Shown here piece after piece: positions 1-7,683 of a DNA stretch of 51,661 nucleotides (its first letter is position 1; every line of letters starts with the position of its first letter). Source of the stretch: Gammaproteobacteria bacterium (GTDB lineage Bacteria; Pseudomonadota; Gammaproteobacteria; HK1); contig JAJDUQ010000344.1 in NCBI GenBank assembly GCA_022826505.1, positions 1-51,661 on the forward strand, written 5' to 3'. Position numbers and translations under genes: made by a program. A model generated the notes under the pieces. That model had not been told where the DNA came from. It saw only the letters and a program-made list of their open reading frames with translations, and made no database searches.

Positions 1-216
1 GCGCCCTACGCCGGACCCCGGAACGCCCTCCTGCACCGCGTTCCCTCCGGCCTCCAGCAGACGCCAGAAGGCACCGATGCCGTCCGCGCCGGGGAAGCGG
101 CAGGCCATGCCGACGATCGCGATGGGGGCGCCGGCTTCGGAGCGTTGCGCCGGGCGGGCCTCGGTGGGGGCGTGCGGTTCCTGGTCAGGACTGCGGGACC
201 GGTCTGACTCCGTCAT
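1..216 (-). CDS. Type I polyketide synthase, N-terminal fragment (runs off the window edge)
   Basis: The first 72 codons read M-T-E-S-D then an acidic, low-complexity leader of about 30 residues, followed by [15 protein letters not shown] and AFWRLL. That is the classic start of a beta-ketoacyl synthase (KS) domain of a modular or iterative type I PKS. The frame is open to base 1, so the catalytic Cys-His-His and all later domains lie outside the window. The leader could be a docking segment or simply a linker. The ATG at 214-216 was chosen because homology begins about 30 residues later and no nearer ATG precedes the motif. Product and module count cannot be inferred from this fragment. A KS-containing fatty-acid or PUFA synthase is the main alternative. 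Confidence 0.8.
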   Translation of the reverse strand, partial: MTESDRSRSPDQEPHAPTEARPAQRSEAGAPIAIVGMACRFPGADGIGAFWRLLEAGGNAVQEGVPGSGVGR

Positions 217-299
217 TGCGGTGCTCCCTCGAACAGTGGACGGCAAGGTCTTGTCATCGGCCCCGATTTTCACCGGAGACAATGGCGCTGCTACGCTCT

Positions 300-497
300 T
301 CAGGCGACGACCTGCTCGTAGGAAAATCGCGGAATTCCCGCTCGTGTGGACGCGTGCTCCACGGTGATGGCGCAAATATTTCCGTCGTCATCCAGATCGA
401 GCAGCGTGTTCTCGTCGAGGTCGCGTGTCTCGGCGACCGCGACGTCGCGAAACTCGATGTACAGCGTGTCCGTTTCGGTGTAATAACGGATATTCAT
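300..497 (-). CDS. DUF2283 domain small protein
   Basis: A 65-residue protein starting [16 protein letters not shown], the typical opening of the DUF2283 family, with the acidic stretch [19 protein letters not shown] near the middle. The start ATG (495-497) is preceded by a good AGGAGAG ribosome site about 9 nt upstream. These small beta-rich proteins often lie next to toxin-antitoxin or DUF4258 genes, but no partner is visible here. It lies 83 nt upstream of, and on the same strand as, the PKS start, which is probably incidental. The biochemical role of the family is not established. Confidence 0.8.
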   Translation of the reverse strand: MNIRYYTETDTLYIEFRDVAVAETRDLDENTLLDLDDDGNICAITVEHASTRAGIPRFSYEQVVA

Positions 498-771
498 GGG
501 TTGAACCCTCTCCTGCCGACGTCTATGTCCTGTTCCGCGAGAATCCGGCCGAGAACCACTATTGCGGCGGCACCCCGCTCGCCCCCTGGGTGCCGGCGGA
601 CGTATAGACTTCCGGCCATCGTCCGTGACGTCGGCTCCGCGTGGGCCGACAACACGCCTACGGCTGCCGCACCCGGCAACGGAGGTTGCCCGCCGGCACC
701 GGCCGGGTGGCCGCGGACGGGCAACCGACCACTGGCATGCTCGACCGGGCGTCACCGCCCGTGAGAGGCGG

Positions 772-2526
772 TCATGCCTCCCCGCCACCACCCGGCGCAG
801 GCGCCGCCACCCGAACCGTCACCACGTCCATCCCGCGATACTGCTGGTGGCGAACCGAGGACGCGAGCCGGCGCAGCAGCCGCAGCGACATCTCCTCCTC
901 GGCCGGCGCCTCGCCGGGCTCGTCGCCGAGCAGCGCCAGCCGGTCCTGGACATTCTCGCCCAGGGACGCCACGACGAACTCCAGAACCGCCCCGCCGCCC
1001 TCCCGGTAAGCCACCAGCCGCAGGCGACGTTCCTCTTCGTCCTCCCGCCGGACGAGGGTCAGCAGCGTCTCCTCGCAGACGGCGTCCAACCGCTGCGCCA
1101 TGGCCGCGTCCCAGCCGCTTCGGGTCACGAAGGCGGCGAGGAACTCCCTCACCTTCGGCAGGACCGAGAGATCGAACGCGGCCTCGATCCGGCTACGGCG
1201 TGGCTTCGTCATCTCCACGAAGAGCGTCATCGCGATGACCGCGAGCCCACCCGCGGTGACCCCGTTGCGCAGGAGACCGCCCGCGAACTCCGCGACCTGC
1301 TCGGGAAACACCAGGTCGTTCTGGAAGCCGACGCCGACCCAGAACGCGACGCCGACGATCAGGCCCTTGCGGTAGTCGAGCCCGTCCTGGACGGCCAGCT
1401 TCAGGCCGATGGCGAAGAGCGTCGCCAGCAGCACGACGAGATAGGCCGCGAACACCGGGCCCGGAATCGCCAGCACAACGGCGAGCACCTTGGGCAGGAA
1501 CGCGATCGCGACGAATATCGCCCCGGCCGCGATACCCACGGTGCGGGCGCCGACCCCGGTGAGCTCGGTCACGGACGCGCCCACCGTGGTGGCCGTGTTG
1601 GGCGTCGTGCCCGCTAGACCGGAGAGCAGGTTGGCCACCCCGTCCACCGTGATCGCGCCCTGCACCGCCCGGAAGTCCACCGCCCGCGGCCGGCGCCAGG
1701 ACACGCGCTGGATGGCGACGGCGCCGCTGACGGTGCGGATGGTGGCGATCACCGCCACCAGCAGGAACGACGGCAGGAGCGCCCAGAAGGACGGCCCGAA
1801 ATCGAGATCGAAGCCCGGCCACTGACCCGCCGGAACGCCGACCCAGGGCGCTTCGGCGACGCGGCTCACGTCGTAGAGGCCGAACAGGGCCGCGACCCCC
1901 GAGCCCACCACGACCCCGATGACCGGCGCCCAGAGGCGCAACGCCCCGCCCGCCGTCAGCGCAATGCCGGCGATGACCACCACCACCAGCGCCGCGCTGA
2001 GCGGCGCCGCCACCGCCGGGGCTCCCTCCGGCACCGCCGTGAGCAGGTCAAACGCAGCCGGCATCACCGTGACCGGGATCAGCATGACCACCGTTCCCGA
2101 GACGGTCGGCGTGAGTACCCGCTGAAACAGGGAAAGCCCCGCGGACAGCACGAGCGGAACGACGGACGAGACGAGGACCAGGGTCGCGAGCAGGGCCGGA
2201 CCGCCGGCCGAGACGGCGGAGATGCAGACCGAGATGTAGGCCGCCGAGGCCGCGACCACGACCAGGTGGCCCGTGCCGATCCATCCAGCCCGGATCGATT
2301 GCAGGATCGTGGTCACGCCGCAGACCGCGACGGTGGCGAACACCGCCCACGACAGGTACGCCTCGCTCGCGCCGGCCGCCCGCATCACGATTGTCGGGAC
2401 CAGGATGATGGCGGCAAGGGTGAGCACCGCGATCTGAAGGCCGAGGCCGAACGCGAGCGCCGCCGGCGGCCGCTCGTCCGGCTCGTACCGCAATCCCCCG
2501 CGGCCGTCGGACCCGCCGGCATTCAC
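772..2526 (-). CDS. NCS2-type nucleobase permease fused to a C-terminal HATPase-like domain
   Basis: A 584-residue protein. Residues about 15-440 form a polytopic membrane domain with features of the xanthine/uracil (NCS2, SLC23) family, such as FQRVLTPTVSGTVVMLIPV and the TTPNTATTVGASVTELTGVG segment. Residues about 443-584 are soluble and resemble the ATP-binding fold of anti-sigma/HATPase proteins (VLPKVREFLAAFV, AVCEETLLTLV, then LVAYREGGGAVLEFVV). The conserved N-box Asn appears to be absent, so ATP binding is uncertain. The start is a GTG at 2524-2526 with GGGAGG a few bases upstream; longer readings run into the alr gene. The likely role is nucleobase or purine import at the inner membrane. 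A SulP-like anion transporter is less likely because no STAS domain is seen. Confidence 0.75.
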   Translation of the reverse strand: MNAGGSDGRGGLRYEPDERPPAALAFGLGLQIAVLTLAAIILVPTIVMRAAGASEAYLSWAVFATVAVCGVTTILQSIRAGWIGTGHLVVVAASAAYISVCISAVSAGGPALLATLVLVSSVVPLVLSAGLSLFQRVLTPTVSGTVVMLIPVTVMPAAFDLLTAVPEGAPAVAAPLSAALVVVVIAGIALTAGGALRLWAPVIGVVVGSGVAALFGLYDVSRVAEAPWVGVPAGQWPGFDLDFGPSFWALLPSFLLVAVIATIRTVSGAVAIQRVSWRRPRAVDFRAVQGAITVDGVANLLSGLAGTTPNTATTVGASVTELTGVGARTVGIAAGAIFVAIAFLPKVLAVVLAIPGPVFAAYLVVLLATLFAIGLKLAVQDGLDYRKGLIVGVAFWVGVGFQNDLVFPEQVAEFAGGLLRNGVTAGGLAVIAMTLFVEMTKPRRSRIEAAFDLSVLPKVREFLAAFVTRSGWDAAMAQRLDAVCEETLLTLVRREDEEERRLRLVAYREGGGAVLEFVVASLGENVQDRLALLGDEPGEAPAEEEMSLRLLRRLASSVRHQQYRGMDVVTVRVAAPAPGGGGEA

Positions 2527-2774
2527 GAGGACCCTCCCGAGCAGCGCAACGATGCGCGGCGGCGGGCACCGACCGGACACACCCGAGCCAGCGATGCATC
2601 GTCTGTCGTCGCTGGATTCGGCGTCTCCTTGCAGGACCTCACGCGGGATCGTCCCGGCCGGCCGGCGGCTCCGCCTGGAAATGTCCGGCGAGCAGGTATC
2701 GATAGCACTCGAGGGCAAGTTCCATCTCATTCTCTTCGAGCAGCGCGAGCCCGTGATCACCGGGTGACCGGCGT

Positions 2775-3908
2775 TCAGACGTAGATGCGTTCGACCCTTC
2801 GCCCGATGCCCGTGAGGATGTCGTTGGGAATCGTTTCGCACTGCTCCGAGACTGTCTCGACGGCGACGCTCGGGCCGAAGATTTCCACCCACATGCCGGT
2901 CCGGACCGCGTCCCGGGGCACCTCGCTCAGGTCGATGGTGATCATGTCCATCGAGACGCGCCCGAACAGCGGCACCCGGTGCCCGGCGACGAGGACATCG
3001 AAACGCCGCTCGGGCCGGTAGAGCCCGCGTGGAACCCCGTCGGCATAACCCGCGAGCACCACCCCGATTGGCCGCGCGACATCGCACGTCGCCATCGCAC
3101 CGTAACCCACGCTCTCTCCCGGTCCGACCGTCGCGATCTGTGCGAGCCGGGCTTCGAGCTTCGCGACCGGGCCCACCCGCGGCGCGGTGCCCAGGTAATG
3201 GGGGTCGTGGCCGTACAGGGAGATTCCGGGCCGCACCAGATCGAAGTGATAGTCCGGCCCGAGGAACGTTCCCGCGGAGTTCGCGAAGCTTGCCCGCACC
3301 TGGGGGAAGTCCTCCCGAATCGCGCGGAACCTGTCGAGCTGGCGCCGGTTGGCCGGCGACGACGGCTCGTCCGCGCAGGCGAGATGGCTCATCAGCAGCG
3401 CCACGTCGAGCCGGGATCGCCGGGCTTCGTCGCAGAGGAAGACGTCGAGCTCCTCCCCCACCAGGCCGAGCCGATGGATTCCGGTGTCGACGTGGAGCGC
3501 GGCACGGGCCGGTGCGCCATTTGCAGACGCACTCGCGATCCAGCGGTCGATGCCGTCCAGATCGAACAGGCATGGAATCAGGCGGTGCTCGTGCAGGACA
3601 TGCGCCTCGTCGCCGATGCGGGGCATGAGCACGAAGATTTCGACATCGCCGTGGATGCGGCGAATCTCCACCGCCTCACGGCTGAACCCGGCGAAGAACG
3701 TGCGGCAGCCGGCCGAGTGAAGGGTGCGCGCAACCTCGGTGGCACCGAGCCCGTAGCCATTCGCCTTGACCACGCCGGCGACCTCGGCGGCGGCGAACGA
3801 GCCGATGGCGCGCCAGTTTGCGGCGAGGGCGGCGAGATCCACGACCAGACGGGCGGCGGCGTCTCCTTCGCTGCGTGGGCCGAGGGTATCGATTTCCCGC
3901 TCGCTCAT
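2775..3908 (-). CDS. alr: Alanine racemase
   Basis: A 377-residue PLP enzyme that interconverts L- and D-alanine for peptidoglycan. The N-terminal barrel carries the PLP-lysine motif VVKANGYGLG (Lys48). The C-terminal beta domain carries ESVGYGA, with the catalytic Tyr, and GRVSMDMITID. Length is normal for the family (about 360-380). The start (3906-3908) gives MSEREIDTL; an upstream in-frame extension reads into the divergent promoter. It is divergent from the D-amino-acid transaminase gene at 4091, so the two D-Ala enzymes share a 182-bp intergenic region. Confidence 0.93.
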   Translation of the reverse strand: MSEREIDTLGPRSEGDAAARLVVDLAALAANWRAIGSFAAAEVAGVVKANGYGLGATEVARTLHSAGCRTFFAGFSREAVEIRRIHGDVEIFVLMPRIGDEAHVLHEHRLIPCLFDLDGIDRWIASASANGAPARAALHVDTGIHRLGLVGEELDVFLCDEARRSRLDVALLMSHLACADEPSSPANRRQLDRFRAIREDFPQVRASFANSAGTFLGPDYHFDLVRPGISLYGHDPHYLGTAPRVGPVAKLEARLAQIATVGPGESVGYGAMATCDVARPIGVVLAGYADGVPRGLYRPERRFDVLVAGHRVPLFGRVSMDMITIDLSEVPRDAVRTGMWVEIFGPSVAVETVSEQCETIPNDILTGIGRRVERIYV

Positions 3909-4090
3909 GTTCGGACTCCATCGTCCCGAACCCGATCCGGGTTCATCGTCTGCCGTGCGAGATGCGGCTCGCACGGTTCGTCGCGGCGCCGAGCGATGCC
4001 GGTGGCGGCCTCGAGTGCACCCCATTAGCATACTGCCCCGCATCCGTGCCGATTCGCCACGCCGCCGCATCCACCGTTCGGAGCTCCGCC
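3909..4090. promoter_or_regulatory. Divergent intergenic region between alr and the D-amino-acid transaminase gene
   Basis: 182 bp separate two outward-facing D-alanine metabolism genes, so at least two promoters must lie here if the genes are not read from elsewhere. I cannot assign convincing -35/-10 boxes in this GC-rich stretch. Confidence 0.4.
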
Positions 4091-4948
4091 ATGAACCGCA
4101 CCGTCTACGTCAACGGACAATTCGTCTCCGAAAGCGACGCTCGAATCTCGATCTTCGACCGCGGATTCCTGTTCGGGGACGGAGTGTACGAGGTGTCGGC
4201 GGTGCTGGACGGAGGTCTCGTCGACAACACGGCGCACCTCGCGCGGCTTGAACGCTCGCTCGGCGAGCTCGGGATGGACTCGCCGGCCACGCTCGAGGAC
4301 ATCGAACGAGCCCAGAAGGAGCTCGTCGCGCGAAACGACCTCGACGAAGGCATCGTCTATCTGCAGATTACGCGCGGGCCCGCCGATCGGGACTTTGCGT
4401 ATCCCGCCGAGCCGAAACCGACGCTGGTGATGTTCACGCAGAAGAAGGCGCTCGTCGACAATGCGCTCGCGGAGCGCGGGATCGCGATCGTCACGGTGCC
4501 CGAACAGCGCTGGCGGCGGCGCGACATCAAGACGGTGGGGCTGCTCGCGGCGTCGATGGCGAAACAGGCGGCGCTCGATGCCGGGGCCGACGACGCCTGG
4601 ATGGTCGAGGACGATTTCGTCACCGAGGGCAGCTCGAACAACGCCTGGATCGTGACCGGCGACGGGGTCGTGGTGACGCGCAATCTCGGCAGCGAGATCC
4701 TGCACGGCATCACCCGCGCGGTCGTGCTTCAGCTCGCGCGCGAGCGTCAGATCGCAATCGAGGAGCGGGCGTTCACCGTCGAGGAAGCGAAGAGCGCCGC
4801 GGAGGCGTTCATCACCAGTGCCTCCACGTTCGTGCTCCCGGTGGTCGGCATCGACGGCGAGACGGTCGGGGACGGCACGCCGGGTCCGATCACGCGCCGG
4901 CTGCGCGAGATCTACATCGAGTCCGCGCGGGCGGGCGCCGATCGGTAG
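4091..4948 (+). CDS. dat: D-amino acid aminotransferase (fold-type IV)
   Basis: A 285-residue class IV PLP aminotransferase. It has the family pattern SIFDRGFLFGDGVYEV near residue 20, the PLP lysine in WRRRDIKTVGLLA (Lys147), and VTEGSSNNAWIV. The arrangement matches D-alanine transaminase more closely than IlvE or PabC. It would convert D-Ala and 2-oxoglutarate to pyruvate and D-Glu. The ATG at 4091 is used because the family starts with a short strand (RTVYVNGQFV). Its divergent pairing with alr supports a D-amino-acid supply or catabolic role. Confidence 0.88.
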   Translation: MNRTVYVNGQFVSESDARISIFDRGFLFGDGVYEVSAVLDGGLVDNTAHLARLERSLGELGMDSPATLEDIERAQKELVARNDLDEGIVYLQITRGPADRDFAYPAEPKPTLVMFTQKKALVDNALAERGIAIVTVPEQRWRRRDIKTVGLLAASMAKQAALDAGADDAWMVEDDFVTEGSSNNAWIVTGDGVVVTRNLGSEILHGITRAVVLQLARERQIAIEERAFTVEEAKSAAEAFITSASTFVLPVVGIDGETVGDGTPGPITRRLREIYIESARAGADR

Positions 4949-4996
4949 TCCTCCCGGCGCCCGCGCGACGCAGGGTCACGCTGGAGGGAGGTAAAG

Positions 4997-5019
4997 CCCC
5001 TCTCCCGGCGGGAGAGGGG
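4997..5019. terminator. Strong inverted repeat between convergent genes
   Basis: CCCCTCTCCC, loop GGC, GGGAGAGGGG forms a perfect 10-bp stem with a 3-nt loop. It lies between the convergent transaminase and GST-like genes. No T-tract follows on either strand, so it may be a bidirectional stem-type terminator or a dispersed palindromic repeat. Confidence 0.5.
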
Positions 5020-5089
5020 AGAGTGTCGGCAAGCCGCTCGCCGCCGGTGCATCGTGAAATGGTGCTGCCGCACGACGGCGGGCGGCGAC

Positions 5090-5788
5090 TCAGTCGGCGG
5101 CGTCCGGCATCGAGCCGAATTGCGGGGCCGCCTTCGCGCCGCGACGATGCAGATTCACGACGAACTCGCGCTCGAACGAGTCCGCGACCGAGCCGACGAC
5201 CCGCTCGTTCGCGAGCAGCGCATCCGACCACGCCTGAACCAGCGGGAACTCCTTCAGCAACCCGCAGCCAAGTCTGGTCTCGACGAAGGCGTAGCGCATG
5301 AAGAACGGAGCGTAGGCCGCGTCGACGAGGCACAGCTCCGGCCCGTTGAAGTACGGCCCGTCGTTCTCCCGCTCCTTCGCGAGCGCCTCTTCGAGCTTGG
5401 CGAGCCGGCGGCGCGCGGTTTCCATCCGCTTCGCGAGGGCGACCTCGTCCGCGGCGTAGTACACGCCGCCGAAGTCCGCCGAGAAGTCCGGGACGAAGTC
5501 GGTCCAGGCCCGGTTCCGCGCCCGCTTGACCGGGTCTTCGGGATGCAGGCGGGGCGGCACCATCTCGTCGAGAAACTCGGCAATCGCGTTCGACTCGAAC
5601 AGCGGCCGCCCGTCGACGGAGAGCACCGGCACCTTGCCGTGTGGAGAGATTTCGAGAAACCAGTCCGGCTTCTCGCGGAGATTGATGTACGTCACGTCGA
5701 ACCTGACGTCCTTGGCACGCAACACAATCACGGCGCGCTGTACCCAGGGTCAGGTCACGGAGCTGATCAGGTGGTATTCGTCGTTCAT
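5090..5788 (-). CDS. GST-like protein with an in-frame UGA at the active-site Cys position (predicted selenoprotein)
   Basis: Read from ATG 5786-5788 the product begins MNDEYHLISSVT, meets a TGA at 5750-5752, then continues PWVQRAVIVLRAKDVRFD in the same frame for 219 more residues. The family has the pattern YxLISxxxCPxVQR, so the UGA (residue 13) sits exactly on the redox Cys of the thioredoxin-like N domain. The rest is a typical GST: ISPHGKVPVL, LFESNAIAEFLDE, then an all-helical C domain. Downstream of the UGA a stem (nt 6-17 with 25-36, one bulged A and one bulged U) closes a 7-nt loop with G at position 2, beginning 17 nt after the UGA, as in bacterial SECIS elements. Without read-through the only start (GTG at 5731) would lack the first strand and the active site. 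The ribosome site upstream of the ATG is weak. The alternative is a one-base error or a nonsense mutation. Confidence 0.75.
5714..5752 (-). promoter_or_regulatory. Candidate bacterial SECIS element following UGA
   Basis: On the minus-strand RNA, UGA (5752-5750) is followed by a hairpin. GGUAC pairs with GUGCC, then after a bulged A, GCG pairs with UGC, then CGC pairs with GUG across a bulged U. The apical loop is CGUGAUU. It begins about 17 nt after UGA and has G as its second base. These agree with known bSECIS constraints (loop 16-37 nt downstream, early loop G, bulged U in the upper stem). The folding was done by hand; several pairs are G-U. Confidence 0.55.
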
Positions 5789-5975
5789 GGTGAAGGTCTC
5801 GGGTTGAATTGCAGGCGGCGCGCGACGCGCGGGCCGTACATGGTATCCACGAAACACCAGGAGATGGAACGTGTCCCCGCCGCCGCGGGCTTCCCGGTAC
5901 CGGCTTTCGCCGCATGGCACGGCGCTGCCGCGCGGAGTCGCTGCGGACGCACTGCGTTGCAGGATGCGATTCCGT

Positions 5976-6248
5976 TCACGGATTCCGTCTCGCACCGAAC
6001 GCGCCGACGTAGTTGCCGGTGTCGAACACCCCGTAGGTCTCTTCGTGGTCCGGGCCATGGAAGTTGCCTGCCAGGTAATCGCTGGTGTCGACGTCCCCGG
6101 AGGTGAAACCGCCGGCGACGAGCGGCATGTCGGCCCGCGCAGGCGACCCGATGTCCTGACCGGAGATATGGAAGGCGGCGAGTGTACATTTCCGAATACT
6201 GCCGGGGGAGGCTCGCCTTGCGTGGGCCGCCGGTGCCTCGGCGGGCAT
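5976..6248 (-). pseudogene. Transferrin-binding-protein-B-like C-terminal remnant
   Basis: A 90-residue reading frame ending GNFHGPDHEETYGVFD then YVGAFGARRNP. The pattern resembles the very C-terminal strand of TbpB/Slam-type lipoprotein barrels (FYGPxxEEvgGxF...GAFGAKR). No lipoprotein signal and none of the usual handle/barrel domains is present, and the first 20 residues look random. It begins only 22 nt after the phosphosulfolactate synthase stop, so it may be translated, but it is best read as the tail of a deleted gene. Assignment rests on a short motif. Confidence 0.45.
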
Positions 6249-6270
6249 GGATTCCGGGACGCCGTCCGCG

Positions 6271-7074
6271 TCATTCGGACCTCGCCGGCCCCATCGGCCC
6301 CGGGATGCTCAGACCGCAGCGCAGGGCCTCGGTCTCCCAGACGTCGGCCGGCATCACGTTGGCGAGGTTCACGTCGGGACCGAAGGTACGCACCAGGAAC
6401 ACCTTGAGCTGGTAGTTGTCGGTGTGGTGGGTGCCCGGCACCCAGTGGCCGCTCAGCTCGAAGATGACACGGTCGGTGTCGAGGCCGGCGCGAAGTCCGT
6501 CGACGAGCGACCGGTTCGGGACGCCGTCGCGCAGCAGCTCCGCCCCTTCCACCAGGACCACGTCCGCGCCCGCGTCGAAGGACACGTTGGCCTGGGCAAT
6601 CAGCGTCTCGGCGCCCGAATCCTCGCTCTTCGAGCCCACTTCGCCGTGGACCTCGAGACCGCTCTCGACGGCGGTGCGGATGATCGCACGTCGCTGATCG
6701 TCGTTGAGGGCGACCACGTTGTCGGAGACCTCGATGGCGTGGATCCCGAGCCGGACCGCCTCGTCGCAGAACGGCTTGACACCGTCCATGCCCTGGGTGG
6801 CGAACACGTACTCCATGAACTGCCCGCCGAGGAACGGCCGCACCCCGTGCGCCGCATAGAGGTCGAGCTTGCGGCGGAGATACTCCTCCTCGTAGAGCCT
6901 CGCGGTGCCGACCACGAGTTTCGCCAGATCCACCGCCGGGGCGAGGAGGCCCAGCCAGTCCTCCTGCTGCCCGAGGGGCAGGCCCCAGTCCATCATCATG
7001 GTCAGGCCCCTTCGCCGCGGCTTGGCGGTGGAACGCCCGGCGGGCAGGGGAACGCTTGCGAACGGCTTGGTCAT
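6271..7074 (-). CDS. comA: Phosphosulfolactate synthase family protein
   Basis: A 267-residue TIM-barrel protein of the ComA family, which adds sulfite to phosphoenolpyruvate to give phosphosulfolactate, the first step of one coenzyme M route. Family-like segments are KPRRRGLTMMMDWGLP near the N terminus, GVRPFLGGQFMEYVF, IEVSDNVV, ADVVLVEGAELL and NLANVMPADVWETEALR. The start (7072-7074) has AAGGAAT about 10 nt upstream. In bacteria the family is used for sulfolactate or sulfonate-containing products rather than methanogenesis, but the downstream pathway is not in this window. Confidence 0.85.
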   Translation of the reverse strand: MTKPFASVPLPAGRSTAKPRRRGLTMMMDWGLPLGQQEDWLGLLAPAVDLAKLVVGTARLYEEEYLRRKLDLYAAHGVRPFLGGQFMEYVFATQGMDGVKPFCDEAVRLGIHAIEVSDNVVALNDDQRRAIIRTAVESGLEVHGEVGSKSEDSGAETLIAQANVSFDAGADVVLVEGAELLRDGVPNRSLVDGLRAGLDTDRVIFELSGHWVPGTHHTDNYQLKVFLVRTFGPDVNLANVMPADVWETEALRCGLSIPGPMGPARSE

Positions 7075-7165
7075 GGGTGGTTGAATTCCTTGGCTGGGGG
7101 AAGCGAAACGCAGCATACCCGAGCCCACCGCGATCCAGGTCCCCAAACGGACGAAACTTCCGGGA

Positions 7166-7420
7166 CTACCGGTCGCCGCGAGTCGCCCCCTCGATGCGCG
7201 CCCGGCGGCTCGGCGGCGATGCCGTCACGATGCTCACCGTCTCGGTCTCCGGGTCGAACACGATGACTGCCTCGCCGCGTTCGAGCTGACGAGTCACCGC
7301 GGCAATTTTCTCTTCGAGGGAGTAGTCGCGCGGGCCGTAGTCGGTGCCCTCGCGCAGGACGAACGACTCGACCACGCCGCGTAGCGCCTCGTCGCTGAGG
7401 TCTCGGTGGGGAATCTCCAC
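7166..7420 (-). CDS. yheU: UPF0270 family protein (YheU-like)
   Basis: About 84 residues reading VEIPHRDLSDEALRGVVESF, then LREGTDYGPRDYSLEEKIAAV and ERGEAVIVFDPETETVSIV. This matches E. coli YheU almost end to end (about 72 residues), with a short extra C-terminal tail. I placed the start at the GTG (7418-7420) where homology begins. An open extension upstream to 7684 exists but looks non-coding and overlaps the divergent gene's leader. The function is unknown; the family is characteristic of Gammaproteobacteria. Confidence 0.82.
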   Translation of the reverse strand: MEIPHRDLSDEALRGVVESFVLREGTDYGPRDYSLEEKIAAVTRQLERGEAVIVFDPETETVSIVTASPPSRRARIEGATRGDR

Positions 7421-7683
7421 GTGGGACTCGTCGGGCGTCGTCAACTCCGTCGCCGAATCGCTTCGAGAGGACAAATCGAGCTTGCTAAGATGCGCCAACA
7501 CGGTCAAGTCGGGGAGACGCGGGGGCTCGGAGCGGCACCGCCGGAACAGGGCACCCTCCATTCTCGTTCGCGCGTTCGCGACGACGCACCTTCCGCGAAC
7601 TTGGCAGACATCGTGCCGGACGATTCCAATGCGACTGCTCCCGGGCTCGTCCGCACAAGACTTCATGGAAAAGGGACGACGCA

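Noticed and set aside
2639-2725. 28-codon minus-strand ORF (MELALECYRYLLAGHF...) between alr and the permease
   Set aside because: It reads protein-like but is very short, has no clear ribosome site and no recognised family.
772-3573. A single 933-residue open frame on the minus strand
   Set aside because: Only the part from 2526 down is permease-like. The upstream part runs out of frame through alr and has no motif. The GTG at 2526 has a good ribosome site.
5750-5752. GST-like TGA as a simple nonsense mutation or sequencing error
   Set aside because: Not excluded, but less likely: the stop falls exactly on the redox Cys, the rest of the gene is intact, a SECIS-like hairpin follows, and a second gene in the window shows the same arrangement.
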